From: Bacteroidota bacterium
GTDB taxonomy: Bacteria; Bacteroidota; Bacteroidia; Bacteroidales; UBA12077
Assembly (NCBI GenBank): GCA_020444275.1
Contig: JAHLLG010000008.1
Coordinates: forward strand, 1-56,658
Direction of reading: 5' to 3'
Length of the DNA: 56,658 nucleotides
Both the position numbers and the translations under genes were made by a program. The first letter of the stretch is position 1, and every line of letters starts with the position of its first letter. A model generated the notes under the pieces. The model was not told the origin of the DNA, searched no databases, and was given only the letters and a program-made list of their open reading frames with translations. Shown piece by piece: positions 41,383 through 49,486 of the stretch.

Positions 41383-44300
41383 TTACTGAATTATAAGTTG
41401 TGTACTGGTTGGTTTATTATCCAGAATAATAGTTATAATATATAAACCTTTCGGTTGATTGGTAAGATCAACCTTTTCCCGCATTGACTGATGTATCTTT
41501 TGATTATAAATTATGCGTCCGCTATAATCGAAAACCTTAATTTCTCCTGATTTAAAGCTCTTGGTAAAATCAATATATAGTAAGCCTTTAGTTGGATTTG
41601 GGAAAATGTTAATTCCCTCGTTTTTAAGATCAGCTATTCCTGTTGGGAAACTGTAATTAATAGTCCATTCATCTGAAGCCAGATTTGCATTTTCAGCAAC
41701 ATCATATACCGCATCTGCCATTATTTGAACGATTACTTCTCCTGCATCTGCTGGAGTGATATCAAGGGTGTATACTTTATCATTTGTAGAACTAAAATTA
41801 CTTTTTGATCCATTGGTTACAATGATATCAGTGGAAGTGAAATCTGAAACATCCTCGGTAAATGTAAATGTTACAGGAATAGGATTTTCACTTGTGCTGC
41901 CCGATTCAGAAGATGATATTGTAACTTCTGGGAGGGTTGCATCATAATCGATACTAAAGATATCAGATGCTATGTTTCCATAACCAGCCAAATCTTCAAT
42001 AGCATTCTCAAGCAGTTTTAACGTAATTTCGCCATCTTGATTTGGTATTATTTGAACGTTATAATCATTATTTTCGACGTGACCTAGCGAGCTAACCATT
42101 GCATTTGTAATTGTGATATCATCACCTGTAAAAGATGCAATTTCTTCACTAAAACTAAACAGAATGGTAATAGGATTCGTATTGGTAACATCATTTTCAG
42201 CGCAAGAAATAGCTACAGATGGGCGTTCTTCAGTGGTAAATGATTTTTCGTCTCCTGTATATTCAGTTGCACCATTAAAACATGTAATGCGATAGAAATA
42301 CTCGGTGTTAGAATTTAAACTTGTTATTTCAGCTTGAACCTGCACATCGGAAGTTCCTGTAGCTGTTGATGGAGTTGCATTTATTGAACTTGAATAAGTT
42401 CCCGATTGTGTGCCATATTCAAACTCAATATTTGTGATTGAATTATCCATGGCATTAATTGTAGCATGCAACGTGGCTCCATTAACGTTTATTCCATCGG
42501 CATCATTCGTGGTTACAACAGGAGTTGGACTGCTGGTTGTAAAACTTTTTTCTTCGCCATACACTGCAGTTGCATCGTTCATGCATTTTACCCTGTAAAA
42601 ATAGGTTGTTGATTGACTAAGTCCTGTTAGATCAACGCTTACCGATGTGTTGGTGCTTCCGCTTGCAGAACCGGGAGTAGCATCTAAAGTTTGCGTATAA
42701 GCACCAGAAGACAATCCGTACTCAAACTGAATTTGGGTAATTGAGTTGGTATTAGCATTTACCGTTCCGTTTAAAGTAGCCGAATACATTTCTATATTGC
42801 TTGCATTTTTTGTTAAAGCCACAGGTTCTCCTGATGAAACACCTGTTATTGAAACATCATCAATAAGCCAGTAATATCCATAACTACCTTCGTACCTCCA
42901 ACGAATTTGTACTGAAGATTCTCCAGCAACAAGAGCAGAGATGTCGTTATTATAAACAGCAGGTGTTGATAGAGTTCCTTCGTCGGCACTCCAGGAATCA
43001 ATTACCGTCCATGTTTGTCCTGCATCTAAACTATAAGCCAGTTCTGCTAACTCTGACTGGTAGTCTTCATAATAATGCTCAAAACTTAAATTAACTGATG
43101 TATAAATAGATAAATCCAGTAATGGGCTTATTAATTCGGCATTTTGGTTATTTCCACTTCCGTATTCATCACTATCAAGCAATGCAAATCCATTGTCGCC
43201 AGTTGTTGATCCAAATGTATATCCGTTAGGATTATCAAAAACCCAGGATTGACCAGCTCCTACATTATCTATATTTTGCCAGCAAGAAGGAGTCGCTGCA
43301 TCAGAAAAATCTTCATTAATAGGTAATAATGACTCAACACAAGGAGTACTCGCGTGATCGGTTACACCATTAGAATATTCGGTTTCGGAATTAACTGACC
43401 AAATTTTATAGTAGTACGTTTCTCCGGATGTTAGTGACTGATGGGCATAACTTGTATTGTTGCCTGCATATAAAATTTCTCCACCACCGGAAAGCATATC
43501 ACCTGAATTGTAGCTAGTACCATCTTCAGGATTGCCAAATGTGTTTTCAGTGTTATATGCAAGAATTACATTATTATTTTCATTATTCAGGATCCACGAT
43601 AGGTCTATCTGATCTAATGCAGATGCACTGGCTTCAAAGCTAGATGGATTATTAATAGATCTAAAAGTTACATCAAAACTGATTGTTGAGCCGGCAGAAG
43701 TAATGTTTGATATGTTTAAGTCACCATTGGAACCATCGCTTAAAAAGCTACCTGGATCAGTATCGTTGTTAATTTCCGTTCTGCTTACATCAGAAGAGAA
43801 ATGGGCGCTACCTGTACTTCCGTTTGCCGAAGTTGTTCCTCCGGGTCTGTAAATATATACTTCATCAAATACCGAAGTGCCATCATATTGAGCGTTCCCG
43901 TTAAAGTTGGAGTTAATCCTATATACCAATAGTCCATCACCGGGTAAACTTGATTCAAATGTTCCACCTCTTTTTCGATATTCAACGATAAAATATTCAG
44001 TTGTTGAATTTGGAGAGGCTATTTTATAGCAATTATTCGTTGATGATGTTAAAGGATTAAGGCTGTAAGTACCATTAGTGGTAATTTCCGGGATAGTTGA
44101 AATCCAATTTTGGTTAGCATACTCATATTTCATGTAAGCTCCCATGTGCCCACTTCCGCTTTCCATTAAATCCCATGAAGAAACAGGAGCTAAGTTGGTT
44201 CCATTATAATAATGATATAAATCTGGCGCACCCAATGCATGAAACATTTCATGACATAATGTGCGAACACTTACCTGGTTTTCTGGTTGAAAGGTATAGT

Positions 44301-45183
44301 CGTATACTCTTTTACCATTAATATTAACTGTTTTTGAATATAACGACCAACGGTGTGCCCACAATAATTCTGCCCAACCGTCAGAATTTCCCCGAATCAT
44401 AAAACAAACATTATCTACATAACCATCATCATCACCATCAATATCTAATGAAGCATCAACCGGGTAGTTAGTATTAACCCATGTTACAGCATCAACAAGC
44501 AGTTGATGCTCACGTTCTGTTCTTTCGCTATCGCCATTGTATCCATTTGGATTTGTGGTGGCATCGTAAGGTTGAAAATAATCTCTGGTATGCGAATCTT
44601 CGTATGAAGCATTAGTTGTTGCAGGACTGGCACAATCGGGATAATGAGTGCTGTTAATGGTTAATTGATCATAAGAAACCTCTTTAAAATATGACTTTAA
44701 GGTATTGCCAGTTTCAGGATTTAACTTGTCATCATATGCATTTCTGGTGGTTAATAGTTCACTTTCTCCGCTAAATCGTATGTAGATAACGATATTGTTA
44801 AAATTTCCGGTATGCGGAGCGTTAACAATTCCATTTTTAGCAGGTATATTAAACACCTCTCTTCGTTTTGTATATTCCTCTTTTGAAATGGTTACCCATT
44901 TTTTTAACCCGGCTTTCTCTGGATTAATAGAATTAACGCGATAATTTGAGGCAACAATTTTTTCTTTTTCTTTAAAGGCATAATAGTAATAACCATCTTT
45001 GCCTTTAATTATAGAATAACCATCTTTATCATGTATCCAGTTGAAGAACTCATCACCTGAAAGATAACATTCTATCACAGTGCCATCGGGTTGCGTAACC
45101 TTATGTGGCAAAAATTTGAAAGGAGCTGCCATTGCCCCAAAAACTATTGTAATAAATACAATAAATAGTACTACTTTTTTCAT
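41383..45183 (-). CDS. Secreted M6-family metalloprotease with T9SS sorting domain
   Basis: A 1266-residue secreted protease. It has a signal peptide (about 1-19), a propeptide and an M6 (immune inhibitor A-like) peptidase domain to about 510. The zinc motif HEMFH is near residue 311 with ALGAPDLYHY after it. A MAM/jelly-roll-type domain (about 620-790), two fibronectin-like domains (about 795-965, both with FEYG and YFYRV-type motifs), two Ig-like SwmB-type domains (about 970-1170) and a type A sorting domain (NIFPNPTKGLLYIDF, then GLYIITI) follow. It should be exported by the T9SS to the cell surface or medium for protein breakdown. A lipoprotein gene lies 10 bp upstream. Confidence 0.92.
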   Translation of the reverse strand: MKKVVLFIVFITIVFGAMAAPFKFLPHKVTQPDGTVIECYLSGDEFFNWIHDKDGYSIIKGKDGYYYYAFKEKEKIVASNYRVNSINPEKAGLKKWVTISKEEYTKRREVFNIPAKNGIVNAPHTGNFNNIVIYIRFSGESELLTTRNAYDDKLNPETGNTLKSYFKEVSYDQLTINSTHYPDCASPATTNASYEDSHTRDYFQPYDATTNPNGYNGDSERTEREHQLLVDAVTWVNTNYPVDASLDIDGDDDGYVDNVCFMIRGNSDGWAELLWAHRWSLYSKTVNINGKRVYDYTFQPENQVSVRTLCHEMFHALGAPDLYHYYNGTNLAPVSSWDLMESGSGHMGAYMKYEYANQNWISTIPEITTNGTYSLNPLTSSTNNCYKIASPNSTTEYFIVEYRKRGGTFESSLPGDGLLVYRINSNFNGNAQYDGTSVFDEVYIYRPGGTTSANGSTGSAHFSSDVSRTEINNDTDPGSFLSDGSNGDLNISNITSAGSTISFDVTFRSINNPSSFEASASALDQIDLSWILNNENNNVILAYNTENTFGNPEDGTSYNSGDMLSGGGEILYAGNNTSYAHQSLTSGETYYYKIWSVNSETEYSNGVTDHASTPCVESLLPINEDFSDAATPSCWQNIDNVGAGQSWVFDNPNGYTFGSTTGDNGFALLDSDEYGSGNNQNAELISPLLDLSIYTSVNLSFEHYYEDYQSELAELAYSLDAGQTWTVIDSWSADEGTLSTPAVYNNDISALVAGESSVQIRWRYEGSYGYYWLIDDVSITGVSSGEPVALTKNASNIEMYSATLNGTVNANTNSITQIQFEYGLSSGAYTQTLDATPGSASGSTNTSVSVDLTGLSQSTTYFYRVKCMNDATAVYGEEKSFTTSSPTPVVTTNDADGINVNGATLHATINAMDNSITNIEFEYGTQSGTYSSSINATPSTATGTSDVQVQAEITSLNSNTEYFYRITCFNGATEYTGDEKSFTTEERPSVAISCAENDVTNTNPITILFSFSEEIASFTGDDITITNAMVSSLGHVENNDYNVQIIPNQDGEITLKLLENAIEDLAGYGNIASDIFSIDYDATLPEVTISSSESGSTSENPIPVTFTFTEDVSDFTSTDIIVTNGSKSNFSSTNDKVYTLDITPADAGEVIVQIMADAVYDVAENANLASDEWTINYSFPTGIADLKNEGINIFPNPTKGLLYIDFTKSFKSGEIKVFDYSGRIIYNQKIHQSMREKVDLTNQPKGLYIITIILDNKPTSTQLIIQ

Positions 45184-45193
45184 GCTTTGGTAT

Positions 45194-45700
45194 TTATCGG
45201 TAATTAATAATTTTGAATTCTTTTGTTAGCTTTAGTCTATCTTGTTCGTTATAACCATAAAAAATTACGACCCTATATTTACCCGGGTCAGCTTTTTTTT
45301 CAATTGTTTCAGGTATTTCTCCCTTAACGATATTTTCACACCACGACTCGTTCAGATTCCATTTCATCTTCCAATGATCTTCTGGTAAGAGCTTTATCCA
45401 TTTTTTTGGCGGCTCACAGTGAGCACCACAAGGACAATGCAATATTCTTACTTTCTGCCAGCTGTTTTCATGTTGTTTTTCAATTCTTACCAACATCGGG
45501 TCAAAAAGGATGATACCCTCTCTTAAATCCGTTGTAATCGCGATGTTAAGTTGCTTGTTATCTTCTATAAGTTCTGGCATTTCCAGATTGATCGAAGAAA
45601 TTATATCAGCTTTCTGATTTTGAGAACTAATGTCTTTATTTGTTTTGCAGGCAAATGATAAGATGATAACCAGTATGGTTATTGAGCGTACATGCTTCAT
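45194..45700 (-). CDS. Small lipoprotein of unknown function
   Basis: A 168-residue protein with a type II signal (SITILVIILSFAC, Cys18), then a low-complexity linker and a folded part with four further cysteines (LHCPCGAHCEPP and WCENI) that might bind a metal or form disulfides. It lies 10 bp upstream of the M6 protease gene on the same strand, so the two are probably co-transcribed. No family recognised. Confidence 0.7.
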   Translation of the reverse strand: MKHVRSITILVIILSFACKTNKDISSQNQKADIISSINLEMPELIEDNKQLNIAITTDLREGIILFDPMLVRIEKQHENSWQKVRILHCPCGAHCEPPKKWIKLLPEDHWKMKWNLNESWCENIVKGEIPETIEKKADPGKYRVVIFYGYNEQDRLKLTKEFKIINYR

Positions 45701-45807
45701 TTGAGTTAAATAAATTAGAGTATAGTAAAATAGAGGATGAAAATATAAATAATTTTGATAACTACAAATGATAAATTTCAGTTAATTAAAAAATTAGGGA
45801 ATTACGT

Positions 45808-46707
45808 TTAAGGAACTTCACTGCCTATAGCTGAACTATAAATCTTGTACCACTGTTCTGTGGTTAATTTAATTTCTAATGCTTCAACAGCCTCTTTTAT
45901 TCTATTCAGTTTTTGAGATCCTACAATAGGTAAAATTCCAACTGGATGATTCAGAAGCCATGCATATGCAATTTTAGCAATGGATTCTGTATTGTGTTCT
46001 TGTGCAATTTCAGATAATATTTCGAAAACGTTAATTTCGTGTTCGTTAGTAGGATTAAATAGCTTGCCTCCTGCCATTGGCGACCATGCCATAGGTTTAA
46101 TCTTTTCTTTTAAGAAGAAGTCAATATTACCATTCTCAAAATTTTCCAGGCAAAGTGGTGAGATTTCAACCTGATTTGTTACTAATCTTTCGTCTGTATA
46201 TGCATTTAACATTTCGTACTGTGATGGAGTGAAATTAGAAACGCCGCAATATAAAACCTTACCGCTTAATTCTAAGTGTGAAAATACGAGAGCAACCTCT
46301 TCAGGATTAAAAAACGGTGCAGGCCGATGAAGTAATAAAATGTCTATGTAGTCGGTGTTTAAATTTTGTAATGAAGTATTAACAGAATTTATAATATGAT
46401 CGTAGCTGTAATCATAATACTTAATATCCCGGTTCGGAAATTTATCTGTATTTAATTTAATGCCGCATTTTGTAATAATCTGTATTTTTTCTCTAAGGCC
46501 TTTTTTCAATTTAAGTGCTTCACCAAATAAACTTTCGCACGTATGGTTGCCATAAATATCGGCGTGATCAAAAGTTGTAATTCCTAGCTCAATGAGTTGT
46601 TCGGTAAGTTTCAATAGCTCCTGGGCCGATAAATCCCAGTCGGCTAATCTCCAATGGCCATGAATAATACGCGATAATTTCAGATCTTTGGTAATATTGA
46701 TTTTCAT
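45808..46707 (-). CDS. Aldo/keto reductase (YdhF-like)
   Basis: A 299-residue NADPH-dependent oxidoreductase of the aldo/keto reductase superfamily. The catalytic set is visible: Asp and Tyr in FDHADIYGNH, Lys in IITKCGIKL and His in LLHRPAPF. NADP contacts are in PMAWSPMAGGKLF and PIVGSQKLNRI. It resembles E. coli YdhF. The substrate is unknown. Single gene, convergent toward the lipoprotein gene. Confidence 0.93.
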   Translation of the reverse strand: MKINITKDLKLSRIIHGHWRLADWDLSAQELLKLTEQLIELGITTFDHADIYGNHTCESLFGEALKLKKGLREKIQIITKCGIKLNTDKFPNRDIKYYDYSYDHIINSVNTSLQNLNTDYIDILLLHRPAPFFNPEEVALVFSHLELSGKVLYCGVSNFTPSQYEMLNAYTDERLVTNQVEISPLCLENFENGNIDFFLKEKIKPMAWSPMAGGKLFNPTNEHEINVFEILSEIAQEHNTESIAKIAYAWLLNHPVGILPIVGSQKLNRIKEAVEALEIKLTTEQWYKIYSSAIGSEVP

Positions 46708-46858
46708 TAGGGTGCAATTAGTTAGATTTGGTATGCAATTTAATCAGATTAAAGCAATTATCACAGTATTTATCGTAGTTAATCTGAACAAATAAAGCAC
46801 TGTTAAAAGCAGGATAAATATAAAAAGTAAAAAAAATAGTATTTTTTTTTACGAACTA

Positions 46859-46889
46859 TTTGTTTATTCATAAAAAGCTTTTATTTTTG
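46859..46889 (+). promoter_or_regulatory. tRNA-Asn promoter
   Basis: TTTG (46859-46862), a 19-bp spacer, then TATTTTTG (46882-46889): a full match to the Bacteroidota consensus, about 30 bp before the tRNA. Confidence 0.8.
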
Positions 46890-46919
46890 CCACGCAAATC
46901 ACAATTGAGTGTAAAAAAT

Positions 46920-46993
46920 TCCTCAGTAGCTCAGTTGGTTAGAGCACCTGACTGTTAATCAGGGAGTCGTAGGTTCAAGTCCTACCTGAGGAG
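46920..46993 (+). tRNA. tRNA-Asn (anticodon GTT)
   Basis: A 74-base cloverleaf: acceptor tcctcag paired with ctgagga, D arm gctcagttggttagagc, anticodon loop ctgttaa giving GTT, and T loop gttcaag. A terminator follows at once. Confidence 0.97.
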
Positions 46994-46994
46994 C

Positions 46995-47023
46995 AAAAAG
47001 CCGGCCATTTAGCTGGCTTTTTT
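46995..47023 (+). terminator. Terminator of tRNA-Asn
   Basis: Stem agccggc/gctggct with one G-U pair, a 6-base loop, and a run of T (ggctttttt). Directly after the tRNA. Confidence 0.9.
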
Positions 47024-47206
47024 GTTATGGTATGCCTGAAAATTAGTATATATATTTTTTAAATGCCTCGGTTATTATGATTCTTGGTGTCTCTCTGTAT
47101 TTGTTGTAAAAATCTAGTTTAGTTTTTTGCTAAACCTTTTTTCTTCCTCTTATTGCTAATTCTAAGCAATTTAGCTATCTTTCAAAATCATTAAAAAAAT
47201 CGTACA

Positions 47207-48856
47207 ATGAAAAAAATAGCAATTTTTGGTTTATGTATTGCCGTTTGCATAATCAGTTGTAACAATTCTGACGAGATAAAAAATGCTGACCTGAAAGCAT
47301 TCGAAAAAATTACAGGGCTTAACTTTACCGAAATGGAAAGAGATTCTTTGATTGAAGGTTTAGAGGTAGCGTTAGAAGATTATGAAATAAACCGGAAAAT
47401 CAGTGTAGAAAACAGTGTTGCACCAAGATTATTGTTTGATCCCAGACCAATCGGTTATGAGAATAAGGCAAAACAGATAGAGGTTAAATGGAACATTACA
47501 TCGGATGTTGAACTACCTAAAAATAAAAATGAACTCGCTTTTTACTCAATTCCTGAATTAGCTTCACTCATAAAGCAAAAGAAAATAACATCAACGGAGC
47601 TCACAAATTTTTTTATTGATAGATTAAAAAAACATAGCGACACACTGGAGTGTTTGGTCACACTAACTGAAGAGTTGGCTCTGAAACAAGCAAAAAAGGC
47701 GGATGAAGATTTAAAACAAGGAATCTATCATGGTCCATTGCATGGAATTCCATTTGGTGTAAAAGATCTATTTTCTGTTGCCGGCTATAAAACAACTTGG
47801 GGAGCAGCTCCATATAAAGATCAACAAATTGAGCAAACAGCAGAAGTTGTTCAAAGATTGGAGAAAGCAGGTGGTGTTTTAATTGCAAAACTTACGCTTG
47901 GTGCTTTGGCAATGGGAGATGTATGGTACGATGGTGTGACAAAAAACCCATGGGATTTAAGCCAGGGATCAAGCGGTTCTTCGGCAGGATCAGCTTCGGC
48001 GACAGCTGCCGGATTGGTTCCCTTTGCTATTGGAACCGAAACGTGGGGATCGATTGTTTCACCCTCAACAAGATGCGGAGTAACCGGTTTGCGACCTACT
48101 TTTGGCCGGGTAAGCAGAGATGGTGCTATGGCGTTAAGTTGGACCATGGATAAGGTAGGACCTATTTGCAGAAGTGCAAATGATTGTGCTATTGTTTTTA
48201 ATGCTATTCGCGGAAAAGATCCCAAAGATCAGGCTACTGTGGATTATCCTTTTAATTATGATCAGGATTTAGATGTGAAAAATCTCAAAGTAGGCTATTT
48301 GAAGGATTTGTTTTATGGTGAGGATTATAGAGGAAAGCAAAATGATTCTCTGACTATTGAAACGTTACAAGCGATGGGAATTAAGTTCGAAGCGGTTAGT
48401 TTGCCAGATACTATTGAAGTTTATTCTTTAGCGATAATACTGGAAGCAGAAGCTGGCGCAGCTTTTGATGAGCTTACCCGAAGTAACAAGGATGATGAAC
48501 TGGTTGCCCAACATAAGAATGCATGGCCCAATATTTTTAGGAAATCAAGATTTATTCCCGCAGTGGAATATATCCAGGCCAGTAGAATAAGGAGTATATT
48601 AATTGAAGAATTTAACCAATTTATACAAGAATATGATGTGGTTGTTTGTCCGTCATTTGGTGGGAGTCAGTTGTTAATGACCAATTTAACAGGAAATCCG
48701 TGTGTTGTGGTTCCTAATGGTTTTGATGAGGATAATCATCCTACGAGCATTAGTTTTATAGGTAATTTATATGATGAGGCCACTTTGCTGGCTTTTGCAA
48801 AAAAGTATCAGGATGCAACAGAGTTTGATGATCAGCATCCGGAATATTTTAAATAA
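47207..48856 (+). CDS. Amidase-signature lipoprotein
   Basis: A 549-residue protein with a lipoprotein signal (FGLCIAVCIISC, Cys18), an extra N-terminal segment of about 90 residues, and an amidase-signature domain (about 110-545). The Ser-cisSer-Lys triad region is present: Lys186 in GVKDLFSV, LSQGSSGSSAGSASA with the cis-serine, and Ser282 in GTETWGSIVSP. The family hydrolyses amide bonds and includes GatA, but a lipoprotein signal rules out tRNA amidation, so it probably acts on amides in the periplasm. It stands alone between tRNA-Asn and a MITE-like repeat. Confidence 0.9.
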   Translation: MKKIAIFGLCIAVCIISCNNSDEIKNADLKAFEKITGLNFTEMERDSLIEGLEVALEDYEINRKISVENSVAPRLLFDPRPIGYENKAKQIEVKWNITSDVELPKNKNELAFYSIPELASLIKQKKITSTELTNFFIDRLKKHSDTLECLVTLTEELALKQAKKADEDLKQGIYHGPLHGIPFGVKDLFSVAGYKTTWGAAPYKDQQIEQTAEVVQRLEKAGGVLIAKLTLGALAMGDVWYDGVTKNPWDLSQGSSGSSAGSASATAAGLVPFAIGTETWGSIVSPSTRCGVTGLRPTFGRVSRDGAMALSWTMDKVGPICRSANDCAIVFNAIRGKDPKDQATVDYPFNYDQDLDVKNLKVGYLKDLFYGEDYRGKQNDSLTIETLQAMGIKFEAVSLPDTIEVYSLAIILEAEAGAAFDELTRSNKDDELVAQHKNAWPNIFRKSRFIPAVEYIQASRIRSILIEEFNQFIQEYDVVVCPSFGGSQLLMTNLTGNPCVVVPNGFDEDNHPTSISFIGNLYDEATLLAFAKKYQDATEFDDQHPEYFK

Positions 48857-48861
48857 AATAT

Positions 48862-49049
48862 AAAGAGGCGGTCTGAAAAGTTTTATTGGTCCTTTGTGCT
48901 TTCTTAGTGAAACTTTGCGGTATAATTATATAAAGCTGTTACACAAAGGGTCACAAAGAAGACTCAGACCTGCCTGTCGGCAGACAGGGTTACTCAAAGA
49001 AAAGTATACTAATAAGAGTAATTATTTAACCTTTTCAGACCGCCTCTTT
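48862..49049. repeat. MITE-like element with 19-bp terminal inverted repeats
   Basis: Perfect 19-base inverted repeats aaagaggcggtctgaaaag (48862-48880) and its complement (49031-49049) enclose about 150 bp. The inside has a second hairpin (cctgtc-ggca-gacagg, 48973-48988) and diverged cctttgtgctttctt / acacaaagggtcacaaag segments in opposite orientation. No gene inside. It separates two convergent genes. It could be a small non-autonomous element, or a terminator whose loop was invaded. Confidence 0.7.
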
Positions 49050-49053
49050 TTCT

Positions 49054-49440
49054 TTAATAATCTTCAATTATTTTAAATTCGAAGGGTATGTTCACCATTT
49101 CAGAATACTCTTTTCCTGTATCGAGCATATCATCATCGCCTTCCAGATAATTCCATATAACAGTTACCTTTTTTCCCATATCATTTACAATTCGCTCTAA
49201 AATATAAATTATTTCCAGCAGCATGGTTGCTGTAGCAGAATTGTAATATTCCAGTCGAAATTCAAACTTGGTTTCATCATTGGGCTCCTGAGCATATTGC
49301 TCAAGCCATAGCAGCACGGGATCAAAAAAACGCCTGACTTCTTCGGGGTAAGATTTCCCAAAAATCATAAATTTCCCTAAATTTTTATCGAAATTAATAC
49401 CGGGCGATTCGTCTGTTGCTTTTATAATTAAGGGTTCCAT
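49054..49440 (-). CDS. SiaC-family regulatory phosphoprotein (DUF1987)
   Basis: A 128-residue single-domain protein of the SiaC family: MEPLIIKATDESPGINFDKN, then FMIFGKSYPEEVRRFFDPVL and LEYYNSATATMLLEIIYILE, where the SiaC phosphorylation site (Thr in the NSATATML segment) is placed in known members. In Pseudomonas SiaC is dephosphorylated by the PP2C-type SiaA and controls a diguanylate cyclase. Here the gene follows, after 46 bp, a gene coding for a SpoIIE/PP2C phosphatase, which fits the same switch. No SiaB-like kinase is in the window. Confidence 0.88.
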   Translation of the reverse strand: MEPLIIKATDESPGINFDKNLGKFMIFGKSYPEEVRRFFDPVLLWLEQYAQEPNDETKFEFRLEYYNSATATMLLEIIYILERIVNDMGKKVTVIWNYLEGDDDMLDTGKEYSEMVNIPFEFKIIEDY

Positions 49441-49486
49441 ATGCTGCTTTTAAAGTTATTATTTTATAATCAATTTAGGTATAGTT

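Noticed and set aside
47851-48225. Open frames opposite the amidase gene and similar antisense frames elsewhere
   Set aside because: They are by-products of codon bias in strong genes on the other strand, with no family features.
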